Notes under the pieces: generated by a model
What the model saw: only the letters and a program-made list of their open reading frames with translations
Databases searched by the model: none
What the model was told of the DNA's origin: nothing
Shown: piece after piece, positions 55,190 to 63,157 of the stretch
Layout: every line of letters begins with the position of its first letter
Numbering within the stretch: the stretch's first letter is position 1
Assembly (NCBI GenBank): GCA_021794095.1
Contig: JAJYRN010000005.1
Span: forward strand, 62,001 to 126,000
Direction of reading: 5' to 3'
DNA from: Acidobacteriota bacterium
Lineage (GTDB): Bacteria > Acidobacteriota > Holophagae > Holophagales > Holophagaceae
Length of the DNA: 64,000 nucleotides
Program-made: the position numbers and the translations under genes

Positions 55190-55477
55190 ATGAATGCTGC
55201 GGTACCAGAAGCCTCCTTGACTGCGCTGATGCATCTCCTGGCTGAGCAGGCTTTGATGGCCATGGGGGTGCCCCATCCCATGATGAAGGACGTGCCCCCT
55301 GCCAATCCGCCCGTCGCACGGTTCTATGTGGATCTCCTTTCGGTGCTCCAGGTGAAAACAGAGGGCCTCCGCACAGATGCCGAAAGTCGGGAGTTGGAAG
55401 ACCTCCTGTACCAGCTCCGGATGCAGATCCTGGACCTGAAACCCGCCCCTGGGGCACCAGACGGCCCAAGGCCGTGA
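55190..55477 (+). CDS. DUF1844 family protein
   Basis: This 95-residue helical protein matches DUF1844: LTALMHLLAEQALMAMGVPH, PVARFYVDLLSVLQVKTEGL and LEDLLYQLRMQILDL are characteristic of the family. The function is unknown; members are found mainly in Acidobacteriota, deltaproteobacteria and related groups. ATG at 55190; a TAGGCT at 55146-55151 may be the -10 of a promoter for this and the next two genes. The TPR/zinc-ribbon gene follows with a start 11 bp after its stop (or overlapping via GTG 55474). Confidence 0.82.
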   Translation: MNAAVPEASLTALMHLLAEQALMAMGVPHPMMKDVPPANPPVARFYVDLLSVLQVKTEGLRTDAESRELEDLLYQLRMQILDLKPAPGAPDGPRP

Positions 55478-55488
55478 CGAGGTTGGAT

Positions 55489-57357
55489 ATGGGCTTCTGG
55501 AAGGCGATCCGCACCGCCCTCTGCCTCCTGGGCGCGGGATGGATGCTGGCAGCCGTGGCAGCACCGCCACCGCGTGCGCCGGTCGCGCCCATCCGAATGC
55601 CGGATCCAGGCCAGGCCCCAGCCATTGCGTTGAGCCACCGGGTGGCCCGCCTTCAGGCCGCGCTTCTGGAACGGGATCCCAACGCTGTGCACAAGGTCCA
55701 GCTCGAAGTGGACGTGCTGCGGAGAACCTATTCCACGCTGGATGTGACCCCCTTGGTCGAGGCGATGGCGGTATGGGCGCGACAGGAAGGCCTTCAAGGG
55801 CACCCTGATATCGGCCTTGAAGCCCTTCAGGCCGTCGAGTCCTGGAAACCGAACTTGCCCGCCGTCCTGAGCGCGCGGATTTCCCTCACCCGTCAGCAGG
55901 GGGCTGCAGGGTGGTTCTGGAGTGTTCCCGATCTTCTGCGCCTCACGCAGGTGCGTCTGGACCATCCCGAATTCCAGTGGCTCTGGCTGGTCCAGCATCT
56001 TGGCATGCTCCGGCTGATGGCGACCCTGCTGCTCTGGGGGTGGGCCCTCACCCTGGCCCTGCGCTACCGGAATGTGCTGAGGGCGCTCTGGGAGGAACCC
56101 CTGGAGCGGCATGGAATCGGGCCCCTGCCCGCAGCGATTCTGGGCGCCCTGCTGCTGAGCCTTCCGGTCCTTCTGGGGCTGGATCCCTTGGTCGCCGCTG
56201 TGTTGTGGGTGATCCTCATGGCCCCCTTCCTCACTTCGGTCGAGGTCAAGGCGACGGTCTTCATCCTGCTGCTCCAGTTGGTCCATCCCGTGCTTGGCGT
56301 CATGGAGCCCTGGTCTGCCCGGGAACCTCAGCCCAGCATTCTCGCCCTTCAGCTCCAGCCGCAGGCACAGCCCGTGTCTCCAGCCACCCTCCGGGAGCTT
56401 CCTCCGGCTGACCGCACCTTCCTGGCGGGCTGGTCCCAGCTTCAACGAATGGATTGGAAGGGCGCTGAGGCGACGTTCCAGTCTCTGGTGGGACGGACCC
56501 CCGAACAGCCTGAGGTGTTGAACAACCTCGGGGTAGCCCATTTCGAACTGGGGGAAATTCCCCAGGCTGAACAGGATTTCCAGGCCGCAGCACGGCTGGG
56601 GCCCCGGATGGAGGTTCTGCTGAACCAGAGCATCCTTGACTTCATCCATCTGGACACGGATGCCGGGGCCGCCAAGCGGGCCGCCGCCCAGGCCGCCTCC
56701 CCAGGCGAGTACGCCCGCCTCATCGAGCTGAATGATGCCCAGAGGGATGTAAGAACCTACCCCATGCCCTTGCCGGACACCCCTGAACGGGTGCGTGATC
56801 TGGCCCGTGGCATGGGCATCAAACTCGAATCTGATGCCATCAATTGGTGGAATCCAGCCTTCCTGTTCGGGCTGCTGTTGCCTTTGTTCGGAGTGGCTGC
56901 CTTCCTTGGGCGGGTGAAGGCCAGCGTCCGTATGGCGCATCCCACCCAGTGCATCCGTTGTGGTGAGCCCTTCCACACCACCGACAGCCCGGATCCGGCT
57001 GTATGTGCCAAGTGCCATCACCTGTTCGTCCTCCGGGATGGGCTCCATGTCGAGAACCGGCGGCGGAAGCTGGATGAGGTGGCTGTCCATCAGCGCGCCA
57101 CCCGCTGGATCCACCGGATTCTCGCCGTGCTCCTGCCAGGGTGCGATCGCATCTTCCTTGGGGATACCCAGGAAGGATTGATGGAATTCGGGCTGCTCTG
57201 CCTGGCCCTGGGGCTGGTTCTGGCCACTGGCCGCTCCGTGCGCTACCCAGGGGAACTCCTGCCGGATCCCACGTCCACCTGGCTGGCCGTTGGCATGGGT
57301 TTGTCCGTCCTGCTGTTCCTCCGATCCTGGCTGAAGTTGATCCCGAGGAGGGCCTGA
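55489..57357 (+). CDS. Polytopic membrane protein with TPR and zinc ribbon
   Basis: This is a 622-residue protein of unknown function. Likely order: signal or anchor helix at the start; helical region to about 165; three to four membrane helices (about 172-275); TPR-like repeats (about 307-375: WKGAEATFQSLV, VLNNLGVAHFELGEIPQAEQ); a membrane helix (about 454-475); a four-cysteine zinc ribbon (CIRCG...CAKC, about 487-515); and two C-terminal membrane helices (about 563-615). ATG at 55489 has GAGG 6 bases upstream; GTG at 55474 is possible. It lies 1 bp before the DUF4388 gene. The mix of TPR, membrane helices and zinc ribbon is unusual. Confidence 0.8.
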   Translation: MGFWKAIRTALCLLGAGWMLAAVAAPPPRAPVAPIRMPDPGQAPAIALSHRVARLQAALLERDPNAVHKVQLEVDVLRRTYSTLDVTPLVEAMAVWARQEGLQGHPDIGLEALQAVESWKPNLPAVLSARISLTRQQGAAGWFWSVPDLLRLTQVRLDHPEFQWLWLVQHLGMLRLMATLLLWGWALTLALRYRNVLRALWEEPLERHGIGPLPAAILGALLLSLPVLLGLDPLVAAVLWVILMAPFLTSVEVKATVFILLLQLVHPVLGVMEPWSAREPQPSILALQLQPQAQPVSPATLRELPPADRTFLAGWSQLQRMDWKGAEATFQSLVGRTPEQPEVLNNLGVAHFELGEIPQAEQDFQAAARLGPRMEVLLNQSILDFIHLDTDAGAAKRAAAQAASPGEYARLIELNDAQRDVRTYPMPLPDTPERVRDLARGMGIKLESDAINWWNPAFLFGLLLPLFGVAAFLGRVKASVRMAHPTQCIRCGEPFHTTDSPDPAVCAKCHHLFVLRDGLHVENRRRKLDEVAVHQRATRWIHRILAVLLPGCDRIFLGDTQEGLMEFGLLCLALGLVLATGRSVRYPGELLPDPTSTWLAVGMGLSVLLFLRSWLKLIPRRA

Positions 57358-57358
57358 T

Positions 57359-58522
57359 ATGGCGCTGGAAGGATCCCTGAGGGATTTCGACCTCTTCTCT
57401 CTCTTCAACATGATCAAGATCCAGGGCAAGAACGGCACCTTGGTGCTGTCCCAGGGGCAGGAGTTCGTGAAGGTCTTCTTTGAAAACGGGGAGATCGTCG
57501 GTTGCGATTCCAATCAGGTCCGCATGGAAGACCGGCTGGGAACCATGCTGGTGCGTCTCGGCCGCCTCACGGGCGAGGAACTACTGGCCATGGTGCAACT
57601 CCAGCGTCAGACCCTCAAACGCATGGGCACCCTCCTGCTGGAAAGCGGCAAGGTGACCGTCAGCGATATCCAGGACGCCCTGTTCAGCCAAGCCACGGCC
57701 ATCCTCCACCGCACCTTCCGGTGGGTGGAAGGGGATTACCGCTTCGATTCCATGCTCCCCCCGGACCTCGACCGGGAACACTTCCCGGCCATCCCCGTGG
57801 ACACGGTGCTCATGGAAGCCGCGCGGATCCAGGATGAGTGGCCGGAGGTGGAACGGCGCCTGCCGTCCATGACCCAGGGACTGGAGCGGACTTCCCGCGC
57901 GCGGACCCTGCACCTGGACATTGACCGGGATGTCTCCATGGTTCTGGATGGAAAAGGCGGGGTTCATCACGGCTCTTCCGGGCTCACCCATGAACAGGAG
58001 ATGGTCCTGTCCTACTTCGAGCACCCCCAGAGCATCAAGGATGTGGTGCAGATCAGCCGTTACGAGGAGCTGGACACCTGCAAGGCCGTCGCGGACCTGA
58101 TCGAAGCGGGGCTGCTGGCGCCGATGATGGGAGACTCGCTCAAAATGGACCGGCCCTGGGGCCAAGAGGGCACGGCGGAACTCCTGCCCGTGCCCTGGGA
58201 GCCCAGCCCGATTCTCTGGCCTCTCGTGGCGATTCTGATCGCGCTTCCCTTGTGGCTCTACGTTCCCCACGACCGGGGTTCCATCAATGTGGGATTGGCC
58301 AGTCTGCAGCGCGCGGATCTCCGCGAAGCCCCGGATGCGGCCGGCCTGCGCCTGGACTGGGAGCTGCGCATGGCTTCTCCACGGGATGGGGGCGTGGGCC
58401 TCGCGCGGGCCATCGGACGGCCTCTTCCGGGCCGGAACCCCATCGCGGACATGACCCAACTGCCGGATCCCCTCGCCTTGCCCCCGCAACGCCCCGCTTC
58501 GCCCTCCGCCTCCCCCCGCTAG
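57359..58522 (+). CDS. DUF4388/PATAN domain protein with one membrane helix
   Basis: This is a 387-residue protein. The N-terminal DUF4388 (PATAN) domain reads LEGSLRDFDLFSLFNMIKIQ, TLVLSQGQEFVKVFFENGEIVG; a second helical module with VSDIQDALFSQA and a winged-helix-like stretch (IKDVVQISRYEELDTCKAVADLI) follow, then a membrane helix at about 283-302 (ILWPLVAILIALPLWLYV) and an about 85-residue exported tail. PATAN domains interact with receivers and sensory systems. Its neighbours and the tight spacing suggest a complex with the TPR/zinc-ribbon protein. Not characterised. Confidence 0.8.
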   Translation: MALEGSLRDFDLFSLFNMIKIQGKNGTLVLSQGQEFVKVFFENGEIVGCDSNQVRMEDRLGTMLVRLGRLTGEELLAMVQLQRQTLKRMGTLLLESGKVTVSDIQDALFSQATAILHRTFRWVEGDYRFDSMLPPDLDREHFPAIPVDTVLMEAARIQDEWPEVERRLPSMTQGLERTSRARTLHLDIDRDVSMVLDGKGGVHHGSSGLTHEQEMVLSYFEHPQSIKDVVQISRYEELDTCKAVADLIEAGLLAPMMGDSLKMDRPWGQEGTAELLPVPWEPSPILWPLVAILIALPLWLYVPHDRGSINVGLASLQRADLREAPDAAGLRLDWELRMASPRDGGVGLARAIGRPLPGRNPIADMTQLPDPLALPPQRPASPSASPR

Positions 58523-58537
58523 CACACAGGATTCCCC

Positions 58538-59137
58538 ATGTACGTTCACCAGCGCCAAGGCTCGCTGGAGGTTATTTGCGGTCCCATGTTCTCCGGGAAA
58601 TCCGAGGAACTCATCCGGCGCATCAAGCGGGCCATCATCGCTCGCCAGCGGGTCCAGGTGTTCAAGCCGGCCCTGGATGACCGCTATGACGCTTCCGCCA
58701 TCGCCAGCCACAGCCAAGGCAGGCACGACGCCATCCCGGTGAAGGACAGCGATGAACTGCGCCGCCACCTGGATCCCGAAGCCGAGGTGGTGGCCCTTGA
58801 TGAGGTGCAGTTCCTCGACGAGGGGATTTTGCCGGTGATTGATGCGCTGGCTGATCGGGGGGTCCGTGTCATCGCTGCGGGGCTGGATCAGGATTCCAAT
58901 GGCGAACCCTTCGGGATCATGCCGATCCTTCTGGCCAAGGCGGAGTACATCACCAAGCTCCAGGCCATCTGCATGGTCTGCGGAGCCCAGGCCGGGCGGA
59001 CCCAGCGGCTGGTCCTTACGGGCGGTCAGGTGCTCGTGGGGGCTGCCGAGGCCTATGAAGCCCGCTGCCGCCACTGCCATGAGGCATCGCACGCCACGGG
59101 ACAGCGACTTCTCGAGGAGCCCGGCCGGGAGGCATGA
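58538..59137 (+). CDS. tdk: Thymidine kinase, type II
   Basis: This 199-residue enzyme phosphorylates thymidine for dTMP salvage. Walker A is GPMFSGKSEEL, Walker B-like VVALDEVQFL, and the lasso zinc-binding cysteines are in CMVCGA and CRHCHE. Length and motifs fit the bacterial/human TK1 group. It starts 15 bp after the DUF4388 stop. Confidence 0.96.
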   Translation: MYVHQRQGSLEVICGPMFSGKSEELIRRIKRAIIARQRVQVFKPALDDRYDASAIASHSQGRHDAIPVKDSDELRRHLDPEAEVVALDEVQFLDEGILPVIDALADRGVRVIAAGLDQDSNGEPFGIMPILLAKAEYITKLQAICMVCGAQAGRTQRLVLTGGQVLVGAAEAYEARCRHCHEASHATGQRLLEEPGREA

Positions 59138-59318
59138 GCCCATTCGCTTGTTTGCACATCGTCAAAGGGATACTCCCCGGACGGGGGTGGGCCCCGGTTT
59201 CCGCAGGATCGGTTCGGTAACGGGTTGGAAGCCAGCGGTAGACTGATAGATGGCGCACTGCTGAAGCGCTGTTTTATCCATCCATGCCCGAGGCTTCAGG
59301 GCATTCCAGGAGGTCCCC

Positions 59319-60509
59319 ATGGCTGGCGCCTATGCCACCTTCACCCACATCACCGACTACATGGGCTTCGAGGGCCTGCTGACGGACGAGGAGCGGATGA
59401 TCCGCGGGACCGCCCGGAAATTCGTGAACACCGAGGTTCTGCCCATCATCGAGAAGCACGCCCAGCAGCAGACCTTCCCGAAACATCTCATCGCCAAGAT
59501 GGGCGAGCTGGGCTTCTTCGGGCCCTCGCTGCCGGAGGAATACGGCTGCGCGGGCCTCAGCAACGTGGCGTACGGCCTTCTGATGTACGAACTGGAGCGG
59601 GGCGATTCGGGCCTGCGCTCCTTCGCTTCCGTGCAGGGCAGCCTGGTCATGTGGCCCATCTACGCCTATGGCAGCGAGGAGCAGAAGCGCCACTGGCTGC
59701 CCAAGCTGGCCGCGGGCGAGAAGATCGGCTGCTTCGGCCTCACGGAGCCTGATTTCGGTTCCAACCCCGGTGGCATGCTCACCAAAGCGGTGCGCGAGCC
59801 GGGCGGCAAATGGCGCCTCAATGGCACCAAGATGTGGATCACCAATGGCACCCTGGCCGATGTCGCCGTGGTGTGGGCTCAGACCGAGGAGGGCATCCGC
59901 GGCTTCCTGGTCGAGAAGGGCACCCCCGGGTTTAGCGCTCCCGAAATGAAGGGCAAGTGGAGCCTCCGTGCCTCCGTCACCTCCGAGCTGGTATTGGAGG
60001 ACGTCATCGTGGACGAGAAGGCCAGCCTGCTGCCCCACGTGAAGGGTCTGAAGGGGCCCCTCGGCTGCCTCACCCAGGCCCGCTACGGCATCGCCTGGGG
60101 CGCCATTGGCGCAGCCGACGCCTGCTACCAGTGCGCGCTGGACTATGCCCTGTCGCGCATCCAGTTCGACAAACCGATCGCCGGTTATCAGCTCCAGCAG
60201 GAGAAGCTGGCCTGGATGGTCACCGAAATCACCAAGGCCCAGCTCCTGGTCCTGCAACTCGGCCGTCTGAAGGATGCCAAAACCTTCACGCCCGCCCAGG
60301 TGTCCATGGCCAAGATGAACAACGTGAACATGGCCCTGGAGGTCTGCCGGAAGGCCCGCACCATCCTCGGCGCCAACGGCATCCTGGACGAGTATCCCGT
60401 CATGCGCCACATGGCGAACCTGGAAAGCGTCTACACCTACGAGGGGACGCACGACATGCACACCCTCATCGTGGGGCAGGAGGTCACCGGGATTCCTGCC
60501 TACCGCTGA
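59319..60509 (+). CDS. Glutaryl-CoA dehydrogenase-like acyl-CoA dehydrogenase
   Basis: This 396-residue flavoprotein of the acyl-CoA dehydrogenase family has the GCDH-type features SGLRSFASVQGSLVM (Arg equivalent of human Arg94), SLRASVTSELV, and YEGTHDMHTLI with the catalytic glutamate. The closest characterised relative by motif is GcdH, which converts glutaryl-CoA to crotonyl-CoA in lysine and tryptophan degradation. No electron-transfer flavoprotein genes are nearby. ATG at 59319 has GGAGG upstream. A TAGACT at 59239-59244 and a 180-bp leader precede it. Confidence 0.92.
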   Translation: MAGAYATFTHITDYMGFEGLLTDEERMIRGTARKFVNTEVLPIIEKHAQQQTFPKHLIAKMGELGFFGPSLPEEYGCAGLSNVAYGLLMYELERGDSGLRSFASVQGSLVMWPIYAYGSEEQKRHWLPKLAAGEKIGCFGLTEPDFGSNPGGMLTKAVREPGGKWRLNGTKMWITNGTLADVAVVWAQTEEGIRGFLVEKGTPGFSAPEMKGKWSLRASVTSELVLEDVIVDEKASLLPHVKGLKGPLGCLTQARYGIAWGAIGAADACYQCALDYALSRIQFDKPIAGYQLQQEKLAWMVTEITKAQLLVLQLGRLKDAKTFTPAQVSMAKMNNVNMALEVCRKARTILGANGILDEYPVMRHMANLESVYTYEGTHDMHTLIVGQEVTGIPAYR

Positions 60510-60534
60510 TTCGGGTGGCTGTCGTCCACCCGCG

Positions 60535-60560
60535 AACGGGCCCGCAGATGCGGGCCCGTT
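60535..60560. terminator. Terminator between the GcdH-like and S53 peptidase genes
   Basis: An 11-bp perfect stem AACGGGCCCGC/GCGGGCCCGTT (60535-60545 with 60550-60560) with an AGAT loop, between convergent genes, 25 bp after the dehydrogenase stop and 17 bp from the peptidase stop. Confidence 0.75.
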
Positions 60561-60577
60561 TCGTTGGGATGGGTGAT

Positions 60578-61771
60578 TCAGAAGGATCCGGTGCTGGTGG
60601 GGGCGCCGACGCCCGTGGTGTAGTCCCAACCCACGAGGGCGGGGAAGCCGTTGTTGCCCGTGGTGATGTCGCGGAAGACGCTCGGGGTGTTGAGGTAGTG
60701 GGTGTAGAGGTTCGTGAGGAAGGCGGTGGTGTTCGTGTAGCTCACGCCGCTGGTGTTCACCATGCCGGCCAGGCAGGGCGAGGACACGCTGGTACCGCCG
60801 AAGACCATCCAGCCCTTGTGGCCGTGGTACGAGGTGCTGTCATAGACGGCCACACCGGTGTTGGGATCGGCGTCCGAGGAAAGGTCAGGCACGCCTCGGT
60901 TGGCGCCGGTCATGGTCACGCCGGCCTGCCAGGTGGGCTTGGGGATGTAGGCGCTGTTGCCGCCCCCGCCGCTGCTCCAGGCGGATTCTCCCGTGAAGTT
61001 GCCGTTGCTGTCCGTGGCGACACTGGTGCCGCCCGCAGCGATCACGTACTGGGAGCAGGAAGGGTAGATCACCTTGCCGCCGGAATCTCCCGCAGAAGCG
61101 AAAAAGAGCGGGCCATTCACCTTGAAGTGGCTGTCGTAGCTGGCTTCGCTGGAGGATTCGCTGCCGCCCCAGCTCATGGAGATCATCTTCACGCCGGCCA
61201 CGGCTACAGCCTTGTCCACCGCGGTGTACAGGTCGGAATTGTTCGCCGAGTTGGCTTCCATGAGCACGATCTTGGCGTTCGGCGCCAGGGCGTGGGCCCA
61301 CTCGATGTCGAGGGCGGCTTCTTCGTTCCAGCCGCCGTTACCGCGGGGTTTCTTGCCGCGCGCGTAGACCACCTGGAAGACCTTGTTGGTCGAGGCGGTG
61401 ACGTTGCTGGAGGATTCCAGCGGCAGGCCGAACTGCGACGAGAAGACGTTGAAATCATTGAGCGCCGATGGGTAGTCGTAGGCGTCAATGATGACGATGA
61501 CATCGTGGCCACCGGTGGAGGACACCCCGTAGAAAGCCCGGAGCTGGACAGGGGTCATGCCACCTGCAGGGCCGAGGCCGCCATTGGGCTCAAGCAGGAT
61601 GCGGTGGTTGGTGTGGGCGCGGACTCCGGCGTCCCCGGCGTGTTCGATGCTGGTTCCAGGAATGAAGATGTGGCCGACGATGCGGCTGCCATCATCCTGG
61701 GCCCGGGCCGGAAGAGCCCCGAGGACCAGCAGCGCAGCGGCGGCCGCCAGCGTGAAGCGGATGCGGTTCAT
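60578..61771 (-). CDS. Secreted S53 family (sedolisin/kumamolisin) serine-carboxyl peptidase
   Basis: This 397-residue exported peptidase has signal peptide LAAAAALLVLGALPARAQ. Catalytic residues of the sedolisin family are visible: Glu and Asp in EEAALDIEWAHALAP, the oxyanion Asp in FASAGDSGG and Ser in FGGTSVSSP. The C-terminal calcium site (FRDITTGNN, GWDYTTGVGAP) is present. Only about 55 residues lie between the signal and the start of the catalytic core (TPVQLRAFYGV), too short for the usual about 170-residue prodomain. It should degrade proteins outside the cell, typically at acidic pH. ATG at 61771 follows AGGAG. Confidence 0.92.
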   Translation of the reverse strand: MNRIRFTLAAAAALLVLGALPARAQDDGSRIVGHIFIPGTSIEHAGDAGVRAHTNHRILLEPNGGLGPAGGMTPVQLRAFYGVSSTGGHDVIVIIDAYDYPSALNDFNVFSSQFGLPLESSSNVTASTNKVFQVVYARGKKPRGNGGWNEEAALDIEWAHALAPNAKIVLMEANSANNSDLYTAVDKAVAVAGVKMISMSWGGSESSSEASYDSHFKVNGPLFFASAGDSGGKVIYPSCSQYVIAAGGTSVATDSNGNFTGESAWSSGGGGNSAYIPKPTWQAGVTMTGANRGVPDLSSDADPNTGVAVYDSTSYHGHKGWMVFGGTSVSSPCLAGMVNTSGVSYTNTTAFLTNLYTHYLNTPSVFRDITTGNNGFPALVGWDYTTGVGAPTSTGSF

Positions 61772-61875
61772 ACCTGCTCCTACGGAAGAACGGTCCAGCG
61801 CAGGGGACGTGCCGTGCGGGGACCGGATGTCAATCTGGGGAGCCGGAGGTCCGGCCCGGTGGGAGAAGTTGAGGC

Positions 61876-61904
61876 ATCCTAACGGCCAGCAAGGGAACCT
61901 TCAA
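61876..61904 (-). promoter_or_regulatory. Putative sigma70-type promoter of the S53 peptidase
   Basis: On the minus strand, TTGAAG (61904-61899), a 17-bp spacer and TAGGAT (61881-61876) precede a leader of about 97 nt to the ATG at 61771. Confidence 0.5.
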
Positions 61905-61941
61905 TGAAAAGTGAGTCCCTTTCGCTGTAATTCTCTCGAAA

Positions 61942-63144
61942 CTATAGAGCGCTCCGGATTTCCTCTTCGCTGAGGATGCGTGCACTCTGTTTGGCCAGGC
62001 GGAGGATGTGGTCCACCCGCTCGGGGATGGCGTCGTAACCGTTGAGTTCCAGCCAATAGACCACGTTGCTGTGACCCGCCATGGGGCCGATCTCGATCTC
62101 CTGACGGCGGCCGACCAGGGCGGCGGGGACGCCGGAATAGACCGCATCCGCCAGCTCGACATCCCCCCGGTGGAGGGCCTTGACGATGGCCGCGGCATGC
62201 ACGCCGGTGCCCGTGCGGAAGGCATCCCGGCCGAGGACCGGATAGTTGGCGGGAATCTGGATGCCGCACAGCTCCCCCACCCGCTGGGTCAGGGCGGGCA
62301 GGGAGGTCAAGTCGCCCTTTGGATGCCCCATCAGGTGGAGGTTCACCATGAGCTGGTCCAGGGCCACGTTGCCGCAGCGTTCACCGATCCCCAGCAGGGT
62401 GCCGTGGAGGCGATCGGCTCCGGCCTCGAAGGCCGCAAGGGCGTTCGCCACGCCCAGGCCCCGGTCGTTGTGGCCATGCCAGTCCAGGCGCACGGGGCGG
62501 TCCCGGATGACCTCCTCCCGGATGAAACGCACCAGGCGCCGCACCCCCTCCGGTGTGGCGTGGCCGCAGGTGTCCGACAGGCAGAGGGACTCGGCGCCTT
62601 CATCAAGGGCCGCCTGGTAGATGGCCTTCAGCACCTCGGGCCGGGCTCGGGTGCTGTCCTCCGTCACCATCATGACGGGCACCTGGTGGCGGTGGCAGAA
62701 GGCCACAGCACGACGGGCGGTGGTGACGAGGAAGGCCAGATCCCAGCCCTCCACGTCCATGCGGACCGGGCTGGAGCCGAGGAAGGCGCCGGCCTCCAGG
62801 GGGAAGCCCACCCGCTGCTGGATCTCGGCCACCTGGGTCAGATCCGCCTCCAGGGTCCGGACGGCGGCATTGGGGGCCAGGGGCAGGCGGTGGTCCCGGA
62901 TCTCGACCAGGAGGGCCTTCACTGCGGCCAGGGCCTTGGGGCCGGCGCCGGGCATGCCGAGTCCCACCGCATCCACGCCCAGGCGGGACAGACGGTGGAG
63001 GAGATCCCGTTTTGCAGGGATGTCGGGATCCCGCACAGAAGGGCTCTGGAGGCCATCCCGCAACGTCTCGTCATTGAGCTGGGGCATCCGCGAGCCGTCG
63101 GGTGCGGGGCCATTCCAGTCGTGGATCAGGTCTTCCAGGGTCAT
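61942..63144 (-). CDS. LeuA-like (2-isopropylmalate/homocitrate synthase family) acyltransferase
   Basis: This 400-residue HMGL/DRE-TIM enzyme has NDETLRDGLQSPSVRD, DTCGHATPEG, LDWHGHNDRGLG with metal-binding His residues, and GTLLGIGERCGNVALDQL. Subdomain II is present (GVHAAAIVKAL, GPMAGHSNV), but the C-terminal LeuA regulatory domain is absent, as in homocitrate or citramalate-type enzymes. The acyl acceptor cannot be told from sequence (2-ketoisovalerate, pyruvate or 2-oxoglutarate). No leu genes are adjacent. It is upstream of the S53 gene on the same strand with a 170-bp gap. Confidence 0.83.
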   Translation of the reverse strand: MTLEDLIHDWNGPAPDGSRMPQLNDETLRDGLQSPSVRDPDIPAKRDLLHRLSRLGVDAVGLGMPGAGPKALAAVKALLVEIRDHRLPLAPNAAVRTLEADLTQVAEIQQRVGFPLEAGAFLGSSPVRMDVEGWDLAFLVTTARRAVAFCHRHQVPVMMVTEDSTRARPEVLKAIYQAALDEGAESLCLSDTCGHATPEGVRRLVRFIREEVIRDRPVRLDWHGHNDRGLGVANALAAFEAGADRLHGTLLGIGERCGNVALDQLMVNLHLMGHPKGDLTSLPALTQRVGELCGIQIPANYPVLGRDAFRTGTGVHAAAIVKALHRGDVELADAVYSGVPAALVGRRQEIEIGPMAGHSNVVYWLELNGYDAIPERVDHILRLAKQSARILSEEEIRSAL

Positions 63145-63157
63145 CGCAGGTCTCAGG

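Noticed and set aside
59957-61882. Long open frame of over 600 codons on the plus strand across the end of gcdH and the antisense of the S53 gene
   Set aside because: It is a GC-rich shadow of two well-supported genes; composition is His/Gly/Val-rich and no domain is recognisable.
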